Assembly (NCBI GenBank): GCA_037954325.1
Contig: JBBMNZ010000016.1
Span: 3,882,001 to 3,946,000 of the forward strand
DNA: 64,000 nt
Reading direction: 5' to 3'
Source of the DNA: Fistularia commersonii
Taxonomy: Eukaryota > Chordata > Actinopteri > Syngnathiformes > Fistulariidae
Made by a program: the position numbers and the translations under genes. Shown here in pieces: positions 48,228 to 60,701 of the stretch; position 1 is the first letter of the stretch, and each line of letters opens with the position of its first letter. The notes beneath the pieces were generated by a model. The model saw only the letters and a program-made list of their open reading frames with translations. It had not been told where the DNA came from and did not search any database.

Positions 48228-51200
48228 ATGGCGGAGTTATTGACAAAAATAAACAACTGTGTGGCAAAGAAGAATAAGACGTCTCTGGTCCAGAATGATC
48301 TACATAAGTGGGGTTTAAGAGGTAGGGGGAGGGGGATCATCCAACTTTGTCGAGATAAGCGCGCCGCAAAGTTTATCCGCAAAGTTCGTCATTCAGAGAA
48401 ACAAAATAGTTTACTTCCTTGAGCTACTTGTTGATGGTTGTAAACATGTAAACATAAGCGGGACGTTTTCTGTTCTGTACTAGTACTTAGAAGAGTTGAA
48501 TCTTCGTTTGTCTTGACAGGAATTCAACTCAGGGGGTACCAGCTAGATGGAGTGCATTGGTTGACCGAGTGCCTGAGCAACCAGCAGGGATGCATCTTAG
48601 GAGACGAGATGGGTTTAGGAAAGACCTGCCAGGTTTGGCCTCCGTGCAATCACTTCTGACTGTATCATCATGTTTTATAACAGGATAAGGATGTTTTTTT
48701 TTTCTTAAAATTACAGGACGTATGTCTTAAGATATGCAACATTTTAGATCCATGGACTTAAATCGTCAAATCTTGTTTTGGCAACTGATTTTTTTCCCCT
48801 CTTTGAGAGAAACATATCAGGTCCAGCTGCCATAATAAGATTTGACAATCGTTGACCTGGAAGACTGGGAACCTTCATAGAATTTTTTTTCCTTTCGGCT
48901 TTTCCCTCAAGGTGTCACCGCAGTGAATCAACCTTCTCCTTCTAAGCCTATTCCATGTGTGTTCTCTCATATCAACTAACTTCATATCCTCTCTCACTTG
49001 GTCCATAAAGCTGCTCTTTGGTCTTTTTCTAAACCTCCTGCCTGGCAGCTCCAATTCCAGCATCCATCTACCATTATATTCATATACAGAATATTCAGTA
49101 TATTATATAACATAATCCCTCCTCTGTACATGACCGAACCATCTCAGTCTGGCTTCTCTGACCTTCTCTCCAAAACATCTAAACATCTAAGAAAATAAGT
49201 GAGAAGCACTGGGCTACACTCTCACCCACCACTACTTTGCAGTCACTGATCTCGCTCAGGTTACCTCATCTATGCAAGATGTAGTTTACCACTGCTCTTA
49301 TAAGTTACCCTATGTCCTTGGACCCTTTTCTGGAAAAAGCCATTCCCATCCTTTTTGCAAAGTCCGCCTCCATCTGTCCCTCTAGGTCCCTCTGGGAATT
49401 CAGGGTTAGATGGAGGTGCATGATTTGCTGTGTTGACCCCTGACGGAGACAGCTGAAAAGTAAAGGAGATGTTGTAGGAGTTTGTTGCTGAAGCTGCTCT
49501 TGAGATTGTGATTTGTAAAAGAGACAATGATCAAAGTTCACAAAATAGCATAATAAAATAGAATTAACAAATTTCACGTACTTACTTCACTTTCTCAGAT
49601 GTTCCTTCACTGTCACCCTATATCCAGAATCCATTCTAATCATTTGTCTTTTCAGACAATATGTCTGCTGGTGTACATGTCAGGTGCCCTTGGGCAGAAA
49701 GGCCCATTTTTAGTCCTGAGCCCCCTCTCTGTCCTGGAGAACTGGAGAAGGGAGTTGGAATGGTACAGACGTTCATTTTTATTGATAACCTTTGTTTGGT
49801 TGATTGTCAAAGACAGTGTGTTTACTGAAAATTCTGCCTTGTTTCCAGCTTTGCTCCTTCTTTGACTGTTCTGTGTTACAAGGGTGACAAAGACCAACGG
49901 TTGGAGATTCAGAGGGAAAATGACTCTCAGGATTTCCATGTTCTGCTGACTACATATGAGGTCTGTGATCATTGAGAAGGAATAAAAATGTATGAACGTC
50001 CCCTTGTTGAAACTGATGTTTTTTTTAAAATAATTCTCTATTTTTTCAGCTATGTCTCAAAGATACATCATTCATGAAACAGTGAGTGTCTTAAGAACCA
50101 CACAGCTATCATAAAGATGTGTATTTTGACGCTAAATGGTTTCAAGATAAAATTATCGTTATTTTGGAAAATACTGTTATTTTCATGTAATTGTGCCTGT
50201 ACACTTAGATGGGCTGTATAGATGTCATAATTTAAAATACTGTACTGTTATACTGTGTTGTGTTTCTGTTGACTGAGATACATAAGAATATTTACCATAA
50301 GGTAGCATTATCAAAATGATAGTGTCCACATATTTTAGTGGGGAAGAAGAAATTTAGCAATGGAAATGTCAATACAAGTAGCCAAATCTCCAAAATGAAT
50401 TTATCTCCTTTCTTAATTGTTTTCAGTTGGCATCCACAAACCAAACCCATTGATAATAAGTACATGATGGCACAATGTATAAAAGTAACTGGGTGTAGTA
50501 CTGAGACACAAAAAAAGAATGTCCAGCCGCTGCTAACAACAGTCAAAATATCATGATTCTTCTTACCTGTTTCCTCGTTGTTAATGAAAATATCAATACA
50601 TGTATGAACTCGTATCTTGTATATACTCTCCTCTCCAGATTTAAATGGAAGATTCTTGTTGTAGATGAGGCCCACAGACTGAAGAATCACAAATCTCTCT
50701 TGCACAAGACCCTGACACAGGTTTGAGATCATCAACTCTATGCAGTAATCCCGCCCTAACACCACAGCAGTTTTCTTTTCCTTTCACTCCCCTCAAATTT
50801 AAATTTGCATTTGTGTCTCTTTAATAGTTCTCTGTGGATTTCAGAGTTTTACTGACAGGGACTCCCATTCAGAACAACCTACAGGAGCTTTATGCCCTGC
50901 TGAGCTTCATTCAACCCAGCATCTTTGCTGCAGATGAGCGGGACCATTTTGTCGACTATTATTCCAGCATACAACGTAAACCTTCACTTGGTATGGGAGA
51001 TTTTGTTCATGTATTTCAGTTACTTTATAATTTTGCTTTTTTGACATTTTGAGGTAGGAAAAGCTTCCCATAAACATTCTAGTGATTTCTCTGAAATCCA
51101 TACTGACTTATGGTGGGTTTCTCTGACTTCTATAGCTGCTGAGCTCCAAGCAGTCCTGGAGCCCTTTCTGCTTCGCAGAATCAAATCAGAGGTGGCGTTA

Positions 51201-54200
51201 GATATCCCAAAGAAGACCGAACTGGTGGTGTACCATGGCATTTCGGCTCTACAGAAAAAATATTACAAAGCCATTTTGACAAAGGATCTGGGTGACGCAT
51301 GCCATTATCAATATGCAGATTACCATAGAATAGTATCGGCTTTTCAAACAGCCTGTAACTCTGCCATAATAAATCTGCGTTTTAGAGGCTTTTGGAAACG
51401 AGCGGGGCAACAAGACACGGCTGCTGAACATCTTGATTCAGCTGAGGAAATGCGTCAATCATCCATACCTGTTTGATGGTGAGATTTGGCCAGGAATTAA
51501 TGAATACTGACGGGACAGGATCCAAATTAGAGGCAAAAAGACTGCTGATAATTATGATAAAATGATCGTCCTTCTCTATCAGGGGTTGAGCCAGAGCCCT
51601 TTGAAGTGGGGGAACATCTTGTTGAAGCCAGTGGGAAACTTTGCCTGCTTGATAGCATCCTTACCTATCTGCACAAAGGGTGAGTTGCTCTACTTGTCAA
51701 ATGGCTCCACCTAGTGCATGTAGATATACTTTTTGCCCTGATGCCACACATTTTAGAGCAGGGGTGGCCAATTATTTTGGCTGGTGGGCCACATTTCATA
51801 TTTAATTTTTAGAGCATTATTTTCAAATTTTTTTTGAACATAAATATTTGAAATTTTTCACATTTTGTTTAGACTTTAAAATAATTTATGATCATATTAA
51901 TGTACTGAAATTATTTTGAATGTAATCATCCATACAAAATCAAACACAAGGAAAAAATAAGGAGTTTCTAAATCTAATATTGATTGAAAATATTTGTTAA
52001 AATATCCAAAAATAATTGTTTGGAGGGCCATATAAAAAAACAAAACGGGCCGGATATGGCCCGTGGGCTGTAAAATGCCGGGGTCTGACTTGGGCTTGAA
52101 CAGAAGGTTTACTTTGGCCTAGCTCGTTCTATTTTCACTGCCTCAGTGGTGACTTAACTGAGTTTGTCTTTTTATATTTCTGACTGAAGGGGTCATCGGG
52201 TCCTGCTCTTCTCTCAGATGACAAGGATGCTGGACATTCTTCAGGATTACATGGAGTATCGAGGTGAAGTGGTGGGAATAGCAAGATGTCGTGAACATAC
52301 AGTATAACCATCCATAGGGTTTGTCATGAAAATAAATGCCACTCCTAGAGTAGAGGCAACTATTTTTAGAGGACATCATGAAATGTTTTTATTTCATCTA
52401 GTGTCAATTAAAGTTAACCTTAGCTTTTCTGTTCAGGTTATAGTTATGAACGTCTAGATGGGTCTGTCCGAGGTGAAGAGCGGAACCTTGCAGTGAAGAA
52501 CTTCAGCAGCAAAGATATTTTTGTCTTTCTACTCAGCACTAAAGCAGGTGACTGAAACCTTTATTTAGGAGCATCAAGGCAAACCTTGCACATAGAATTA
52601 CGGTAGATATAAAACAAATTTGCACTTGGGAAGGAAGGCAGACATAAGAAGTGACAAAAATCAGCACATTTCTCTTACATTGTTCATACACACAAACAAT
52701 CCATATTCAGTGTTGACTTTTGCACTTGCCACAGATGATACGTTTTGCCTTTTTCCATCAAAAGTAGTTTTTTTAGCAGAAATATCTCACTTAGTGAGAT
52801 ACCTTTGTTCTGTATTCTATAGAAAAGACTTTCAGTTGCTTAAAGAACATGAAGACATTTTATTCTGAACTAAGATTAACTAAATGAATTAGATGCCATG
52901 TAATATTTGAAGCGTATATTAGAAGCTGCAAGTTATATGCATAATACCATTTAATTTTTTAAATCGTTCTTGAGTGATATTTGAGTATTCAGAGTAAACA
53001 AAAAGTAATCCTGCTGCATTATGTATGCATTGATATACACTGAATGAATGATGACAAATATATCTGTGTATTTGGCTCTGTGAGACTGAAGAATCCTAAT
53101 TGTTGCAAACAAAGACCTGTTGCACTCACTACCAAGATAAATGTGCGTTTTCCTTTTCCTGACACATTTGAATGAAAACCAGACTATTCTCTTCACTGTA
53201 CTGAACTTATCCTCAGAGTTTGCAACAACTATTTATTTGGAATGCTAGAAATAAGCAATTGAACCTTTATAGTTTTTAATGTCCGTATGTAATAAGTCAG
53301 TGTTGATGAAGCAAAAATCATAAGCTTTTCACAACTAGCTGAGAGAGGAAATAATAATACTGACAGGATGAGTTACGAGCACAAATAAGGCAAGCCACTT
53401 TTTTTTATGGCATGTGAAAGTAGAACGAAAGGAACTTAATTTCCTTTCCCAGCCTATAATTGCTGTTCGCAATGTTGGTTTGCTTTTATGGCACACATCA
53501 TTATAAATCATGCATAAATAATCACATTACAAATCTGTAAATGACAAAAGATAAATGGGATATGCTCTTTTGGCTTGGATTTTAAGACATTGTCTTTGTT
53601 TGCAGGAGGGGTTGGTATGAACCTGACAGCTGCTGATACTATAATTTTTATGGACAGTGACTTTAACCCTCATAATGACTTGCAAGCTGCTGCACGTTGT
53701 CATCGGATTGGACAGAACAGGTACCACCTTGTGACAAAAATGACTGACATCATGCACCATTGGACTGTAATGTTTTTCTGAAAAGTTTATGCTCTGTAAC
53801 AGGCCTGTGAAGGTGATTCGCCTACTGGCAAGGGACACAGTGGAGGAGATCATGTATTCCCGCGCTGTATCTAAGCTGCATCTCACCAACACTGTTATTG
53901 AAGAAGGTCGTTTCTCATGTCTGGATCAAGCTCAGTCTGCTGCCTCAGGACTGCAGGTTTGTCAACTTGGTCCTCACACAAAACCGCAAGATGCAATATT
54001 TTTTCCTACAGCCGCTATTTCATCTGTTCTCACTTTTGTAAAGCGCTTCACTTTTCCCTTTTTCACACATTACAGCTCAGTGAGATAATGAAGTTTGGGC
54101 TGGATAAACTTTTGTCATCGGAGGACAGCTCTGTACGGGATGTTAAACTTGAAAAGATACTCGGTGTGTCACGTGGTGGTCATTGGCAAGATGATGTTGA

Positions 54201-57200
54201 AGAATCAACCATATTCAAAGAAGAAGAGGAGGAAGAACATAGCCCTGCAAGTGATGGAAAAAGTATTCTAAATGATTTAATACTCATTCTGTGACGACAC
54301 TTTAAACCACACGTGTTTGCGTGTGTGTGTGAGAGTGTGTGTGGATGTGGGTGGATGTCCCTTTTCCTTTCAGCTTTTCCCTTCAGGAGTCGCCACAGCG
54401 GATCAACCTCCATCTAATCCTATTCTCTGTATCGTCTTCCTTCGCATCAACTAACTTCGTTCATATATTTATATATACACGCACATATGCATATATATAT
54501 TTGTATGACCTATTGTTACGACACTCAATATTTCATCCTTTCCTTCAGACCACATGTACTACTTTGAGGGGAAGGACTACAGTAAAGACCCCAGCTCCGA
54601 GGACCAAAAGAGCTTTGAGCACTTGCTGGAGGAGCAGCTGACAGACTTCCAAAGAGCAGACGGAGAGGGAAGAGCTCTTCGAAACAAAGCAGTGGTAAGA
54701 TGTCTTGCATGTCTCATGTCAAAAATGATGGGTGGATAAATAGTTCTTAACTTGAACCAGTAGAGATAATCGAACGAATACTTACCATGCCTGAAACACC
54801 TAGTAATCCTGTTTATTTTTGTTAAAATATGAAGAGCCCTTAAGTCATACAATATGTTTTGTCATTCATCATACACAGTGATCTGTCCTTGTCAAAATTC
54901 ATTAAAATCACACATGGAGGTTTTTTACATTTATTAATTTTTATTTGTTTCTTACATGATGGTGCTCAATTATGCAATATAATTTGATGCTGAAATTCAT
55001 AATATTTCAGTTGTCACTTTTCATGATTGGATAGAAGCAACAAGAATACAATTCTTATTTTCGTCTGCACACAACTTGAATGCAAAGAATTTTAGATGGA
55101 CTGTCAGTTTTAGTTACGACAACAACATAAAGCCAACGTATAACCTATGAATGTAAAGTCACTATTTTTACTAGCACATAACAAAAATTAAATATCCACT
55201 TAAGTTTCAAGTGTGCACTCTCAGATTTCTCTCTTTATATATTTTAAGCTGAAAAATAATTGAATAGCCTTTCAATGATTGTGTTTAGATTTCCAAAAAA
55301 CAGAAATACATTTGTTAAAATGTGATCCGAGCAACTTGATGCCTCCAACCTTTCACAGACATCCAAATACCAAATACTTACTGAACATTTTAAAAGGAAG
55401 GAAAATCTCTTGTATTTCAGATTACTCATGTCCTTGGCATCCCAACAAAGAAAAGAAAACTTCTTACCGAAGCTGAATTACAAATAAGGCGGCAGAAGAG
55501 GGAGGAAGCTGCTGCCAAGAGAGCAAAAATCCAGGAAGACCTGAAGATGAAGCAGCAAGAGCGGAAGTACAAGAAAAAGTAAAGAGTTCCAAGATACCGA
55601 ATTTTCTTTTTTTCGCACCCATTTTGCTACCTAATTTTTTAAGATGATGTCTTCTGGTTTATGATGCAGAATGGCCTGGTGGGAGTCCTCAGGCTACAGA
55701 TCATTGTGTCTTAAGGCTACAGACAGTGAAGAAGATGACGAAGAGGAAGACGACAGCAGCGTATGCTCTACAGACTCTGAGAGCACAGCTATCCAGTATG
55801 TTCTGGGAGATGTTACTCATCCTCATGCTGCACCAGGAGATGCTATAATTGTCCACTGTGTTGGTATGGATCCTTTATTTTTCATTTATCAATACTGTGT
55901 CAATACACTAACAGTATTCTAATTTAATAAAAATCTATGATATTCAGAAAAAAAAAACACCATGCAGATTCTAGCACATGATTAGCACTTATGATAGGTC
56001 CTGATATTTGTGCAGATGACTCGGGGAGATGGGGCCGAGGAGGATTGTTCTCAGCTCTAGAGGTGAGGTCAGATGAGCCTCGACGGCAGTATGAGTTGGC
56101 GGGGAGGATGGAAGGTAGAATTATTAATTATAAAAAGAAGTAAGACTCATGCTTTGTGAATTGTGCGATTTGTGTTTGTTGAAAGTGTAACATAATTGTT
56201 TCAGACTTGGCACTTGGAAGTGTGCTGCTATTTCCTATTGATGACAAACAGTCAAGACAGGATGGGCGGGATCAGGTAGGTTTGTTGATGCTACTTTGCA
56301 GAGGCATGGAATGTTGCTAACAAAAAGGGGTGGCAGGTGATGATTTCATTGTTCCTCCTTTTACCACAGTTGGCCCTTATAGTAGCACAACAGAGAGACA
56401 AAGCTAACAATTTGTCCGGGATCTTTCTCACGGCACTAGACGAGGGCCTGAAAAAGATTTATGCTGCAGCCAAAAGAAACAAGGGTATGTTCATATGTAA
56501 TTTCTAGAAAAATGTCATTAGATGTAAATGTAGCAATTGTGCTTTCATCAGCAGCAACTTAAAGTGCAAAACACCCATAAATTTGGACAAAAAGGTTTGA
56601 CACCTGTTGGTGGGAAAGTATCCTACTGTCTCCAGTCTATTTGGTAACGTCTTTGTTCATCCCATGGCTCACATTTCTTTACAATACTTTTATTATTATT
56701 ATTACATTTTTATTAGGTTCATATAACTCATTTAAAACAATCCAGTGTGGCTGCGGTTACAAGCCTGCTTGAAAGCTCCCCACTTTTAATCGCCAGCACT
56801 ATCACCAATCAGTCACAGACGTTTTTCCATGGAATACAATGTATTTGGCTTTGCCCGTTTTGGTGTCCATATTGAAAATGCTCCCAGTTCCTTCTGATGG
56901 AAAGTGTTCCCATACCAAATCCACTTGGTGGAGTATATCTACTTTTGGTTCATGAGCACATTCTGCCAGATTCTAAATCCCATCCATTCTGTTTTGTTTT
57001 CAATCTGTTGTCCTGAATTGCCTGCTTTAGCTTCTAACTGTCAGTCTGTGTGTTCCCTGGATTTAAGGGAAGTTTAAGTATAGAATATGGAGTTATTCTA
57101 TCCTGTATTTACATCCATTCCCTCCTTACAGCAAATGTACACCTTCCACGCATCGGCCATGCCACAAAAGGTTTCAACTGGTATGGAACAGAGAGGCTCA

Positions 57201-58295
57201 TAAGGAAACAACTGGCTTCCAGGGGCATCCCGACATTTATGTATCTTGTGACATATCTTTTCATGAGATGTTGAAATGCACAGTGAAATTTTTCGGAATC
57301 AGCACATTTGAGAATTACAGTCATTTTCTCTTAACCTGACTAACAGATACTATCACAGTAGATCTACCAAGAACGCAGCGCCTCCTCTGACAGCCTGTTC
57401 AACATCAACATCCTCCCCTCAACCACAGTTTCACAATTTAGGTACAGCGAGTGATGATGAAGAAACCCCAGGCCCTTCGATTGTTCACCAGAGCAGAGGC
57501 CGTGCAGATCTTCCAAGTTTCATGAAGGGAGTTTCGGTGTTTTTCTACAACTTGACGTTATCAGAGAGGAAAAAATTGGCCCGCTACCTTATCACATATC
57601 CTTTTATTTTGTGTGAGGAGTTATGTTTTACTATTACTTTGTCTCTATTTCTCAGACTCGCCTTTAAAAATGATAAATCGTTTTGATAATTCACTGTTGA
57701 CCAGGACAAGATAACTGCTTGTCAATGGTCACATTCCTGTATTTACACCTATATCAGCTTGTTGGAGGTATGTACGCGTGAGTGTATGTGAGGGGGAGTA
57801 TATAAAGCCTATCAAAACCACGGTGGAAAAAAGGGTTTTAGTTACAGTCTGACATTTTGTACGTCTCATGGCTCCTTAGCTATTGCTCACTTATGATGGA
57901 GTCGAAGAGGAAGTCATGAGTCAGGAAGTCACCCACATCATTGCAGAGGTTGAGAACAACATCCACTCTCAGGTTAGAAATTAAGCGGACAGAAATTCAA
58001 TCCGTCACATTTTTTCATTGCAGTGCACAAAGTATTACTGATTTAAGCTATGATACAGGCTGTCAGAAATAATCAGAATATGATCTCTTAGTAGAGGCCA
58101 TTATTTTGCCAATTTACAAGCATATTGATAAATGGAAACTGATAATCTGTTCACTGTCTGATGCAGGAACTCCAGGAAATGGTTAGTCGATACAATCAGG
58201 CTGTTCCTGTTCAGAAGGCCTGGCTGGAGTCCTGCTTCTCTGAACAACGCAAAGTCAACCCATCACGGTTCCTACATCAGCTCAAACAAAAATGA
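48228..58295 (+). CDS. chd1l: CHD1L/ALC1 chromatin remodeller with macro and BRCT domains (25 exons)
   Basis: Exons: 48228-48321, 48520-48632, 49656-49762, 49849-49960, 50050-50081, 50639-50720, 50828-50990, 51136-51291, 51386-51478, 51583-51679, 52190-52263, 52437-52547, 53606-53720, 53803-53956, 54076-54262, 54549-54694, 55421-55578, 55670-55863, 56016-56114, 56205-56275, 56370-56484, 57132-57240, 57347-57595, 57891-57972, 58167-58295 (3042 nt, 1013 aa). Snf2 ATPase: Walker A GLGKT 63-67, DEAH 162-165, LTGTPIQN, then lobe 2 with GGVGMNLTAADT and RCHRIGQ 442-448. A linker and basic coiled region are followed by a macro domain at about 710-863 (GDVTHP, GRWGRGG, LPRIGHATKGFNW). ALC1 is recruited by poly-ADP-ribose at DNA breaks through its macro domain, which relieves autoinhibition, and it slides nucleosomes. 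Unlike human CHD1L (897 aa), the protein ends in a BRCT domain (about 917-1008). AATAAA lies at 58,339. Confidence 0.96.
48818..48880. repeat. Short dispersed repeat, copy 3 of 3
   Basis: GTCCAGCTGCCATAATAAG and ACTGGGAACCTTCATA match the copy in tomm70 intron 1. It lies in chd1l intron 2 directly before a LINE fragment. Confidence 0.5.
48884..49185 (-). mobile_element. LINE 3' fragment in chd1l intron 2
   Basis: Same family as 37,090-37,474: TTTCGGCTTTTCCCTCAAGG, then CTGCCTGGCAGCTCCAATTC and CATCTCAGTCTGGCTTCTCT on the plus strand. The minus strand retains LELELPGRRFRKRPKSSF. Near 49,434-49,455 the motif appears inverted (CAGGGGTCAAC-type end on the minus strand), so an opposed partial copy probably follows. 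Confidence 0.75.
51759..52087. mobile_element. hAT-like MITE, copy 2
   Basis: Begins CAGGGGTGGCCA and ends TGCCGGGGTCTG. The interior (AAGGAAAAAATAAG, then AATATTGATTGAAAATA and GTTAAAATATCC) matches copy 1 at 35,555-35,892 closely. It lies in chd1l intron 10. No target duplication is recognisable. Confidence 0.72.
54361..54456 (-). mobile_element. Short LINE 3' fragment in chd1l intron 15
   Basis: Starts CTTTTCCTTTCAGCTTTTCC and continues GAGTCGCCACAGCGGATCAA, the terminal part of the LINE family found three other times in the window, in the same orientation. A GT-rich run (about 54,314-54,345) precedes it. Confidence 0.7.
57596..57890 (+). other. Candidate U12-type AT-AC intron in chd1l
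   Basis: The 5' border reads ATATCCTTTT, an exact match to the minor-spliceosome AT-AC donor. The 3' end reads CTCAC, preceded by TCCTTAGC (57,873-57,880), which resembles the U12 branch site TCCTTAAC, about 12 bases from the end. Joining AC|TTATGATGG restores phase 2 and gives ARYLITYDGVEEEV, a continuous BRCT sequence. No GT donor in the correct phase exists nearby. Confidence 0.75.
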
Positions 58296-59679
58296 AATGT
58301 GTGTTTGTCTGAAATTAATTCTTTTTATCTTGGGCATGAATAAACTTGCCCTACAGTTCAAACATAGCCTGGATGTCTTTTGATAATGAAGGAACTGCCA
58401 CTATAATGAAATGCACCTCTTGCTGGTGTGTTGCCACCTGCATTTTCACTAATTTTCTTGGTAATCAGTTCAAACCACTATTTTTTTTATATAGTGCCAT
58501 TTCCCAATGAAGTTAAGGGACATTTTACACATTGGTTAGACTGACTCTTGAAGACAGATTACGGAGACGGCCCAGATCAAACACCCCACCAACTAGGTTG
58601 GTGCTGATGGGCCTCTGAAGCTCCTCCAAAGTTGGCCTCATATCTTTGTTCAATTTTTCTTCAGTTGGAAATAAACTTGGAAAAATTGTCATTGTTTAAT
58701 TGCAATTTAATCCTTACAAAGGAACAAATCAACAATTTAAAAAAATTAATTAAATTGACAAAAAATAATGTTAGACCAGTTTTGTATATATTTAGGGTTG
58801 GAATATCAAACTTGACATTATACAGTATATTATGTAATAATATGTGTATATATTATCTGTAATAGGCTCCATATTTGACACTGCATTTGATCATCATTCT
58901 GTAATACGTATTCACTTTCAGTTCATTCTTTTTTAAATTGCTCCAAATCCCAACAAAACTTACTAGAGCCACTTTTCATAGAGCAGGTACTCTATACATA
59001 CATACATACATAAATACATTTAATATTATTTCCAGAGACCCTGCAGTTCCCTCATGAACAGTGACAGAGGCCAGGAAAAGCATTTAACAAGGCAGAAACC
59101 TTGAAGAGAACCGGCCATCTGCCATTGGGGGGGAAGGAGGGTGCAGAATATAATGCATTCTTCACACAGAGATACAACTGTGTTAAGAATAACAGAGATC
59201 CCATAAAAGTCATAACAGTAATGGCTGGTCATTAAAGATAATGGGGATAATGACTATACCAATCCAAACAAATATGACAAATGATGCCAGCTGAAGTACT
59301 GGGTGTTGAGCAAGATCATGCAGGCAGAAATTGAGCTAGCTCTGCACCTTGTTAAACTTTGAGAGCAAAATTGAAGGACACATATTGTCAAATAGATATT
59401 GTAATGTAAAACACATCCCTCCGATTTAATACAAGTATTCAATATTTGAAGGCCCTGTTTTCAATCTGTCCTGGAGATCCTCCACCAATGCCTACAGGTC
59501 TCCAGTTCCCTGTCCCCCTTCTGGGTCCCAGATATAGGATAAGCAAAAAAAATGAATTTAAAAGTTTCTGGAAAAAGCAGTGTTATTGTAGTGCAAGAAT
59601 CATAGTAGTTGCAGAAGCAACAAGTGACTGAAATTTGTCCCCAGAAGGAGCAAGGTCCGTAGTATGGCTGAATGTCCTC
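58296..59679. other. Intergenic between chd1l and traf3ip2
   Basis: chd1l poly(A) signal AATAAA at 58,339-58,344. Otherwise AT-rich with no recognised exon or repeat; a small ACATACATAC run lies near 59,000. Confidence 0.5.
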
Positions 59680-59938
59680 ACAAGGTCGGGAACCTGTGTT
59701 TACACACACACAAACAACCAGGTGGGAGGGGCCGAGTGGAGCCGCGCGCGTTAGCTCGCGAACCCGAGTCTCAGCTGCCACTCACTCAGGCACAAAGATT
59801 TATCTTATTATTATTATTATTATTTTTAATTTTGTTACTTTATCTAACCAACCTTTCAAAAAAGGAACTTGACGGCCAGCTTGTCGACTCACGGGAGCCC
59901 GAGTCACCTGGCGGGGACTCGGAGCCGAAGCATCGACG
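59680..59938 (+). promoter_or_regulatory. traf3ip2 promoter and likely untranslated exon 1
   Basis: A CpG-rich stretch (GCCGCGCGCGTTAGCTCGCG, 59,743 on) is followed by a (TTA)n run (about 59,805-59,826). It ends in a good donor, GACG|GTATGT, at 59,938/59,939. The traf3ip2 start codon lies 16 bases after an acceptor (CATCTGCAG, ending 60,685), so a non-coding exon here is expected. Confidence 0.5.
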
Positions 59939-60701
59939 GTATGTGAAATCGTGAAAATATTATTTTTAGTCGTCGGTGTGTATGTGTTTGGAAACGCCGG
60001 TGAAGCGCTGCTAGCTAACATCGTACTTTAGCTCTTTAACAGTTGTTATTTCCTTATTTTTATTCCTTTATTTCCACTATATAAACTGCGTCGTCTTACT
60101 TGCTTGTCCGAAAAGTATTTATTACAAGAGCTGAAGATACCTCGATGTTTTAAAGTTGCTGGGACAATATAAATATGTCATGTTTACAGTGAAGGTCGAG
60201 GGTGCGCTCGCAGGAAAAATATGTGTTGTGTTAGAAAGTCGCTTAAACTGACGGTCGTTAAAAAAGAAAGAAATCACAGTATTTTCCCACTTGCGTTTGA
60301 AGATATCAAAGTAAAGTATCATATTGGAGAGCCTGTTCAAAGGGTGCTTCGTCTATTCTTTCACTGAACTCACTCTGAAGTCTTATCGTGGTTCAATCTT
60401 TATCTCTTTCTTTTTTCCTTTCTCTTTTGGGGGCATCGTGTCGTTGCTGTCTTTTTTTCTGCAAAACCAAAAAGTCCCGTGTGTGGGAGTCAGTTTGTCA
60501 TGAACCAAATCTGCTGTCACGCAAATTAAAGCTTGCCGACACTGCCGGAAATGACAAAAAAGTATCCAAAAAGTGGTAACTAGTAACACAATGCGCCTGT
60601 CATTGGAATCGTATGTCCTCCTGTCTTGTTTTGAATTGTTAATGACTCGAAAGAAAACTTGTGGTTAACATCATTTCATCTGCAGTGTGATCCAGACACA
60701 C

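Noticed and set aside
57601..57880. GT-AG alternative for the last chd1l introns
   Set aside because: Donors GTGTGA or GTGAGG near 57,610 give the wrong phase to the AG at 57,878-57,879 and produce early stops; the AT-AC pair is the only frame-closing solution.
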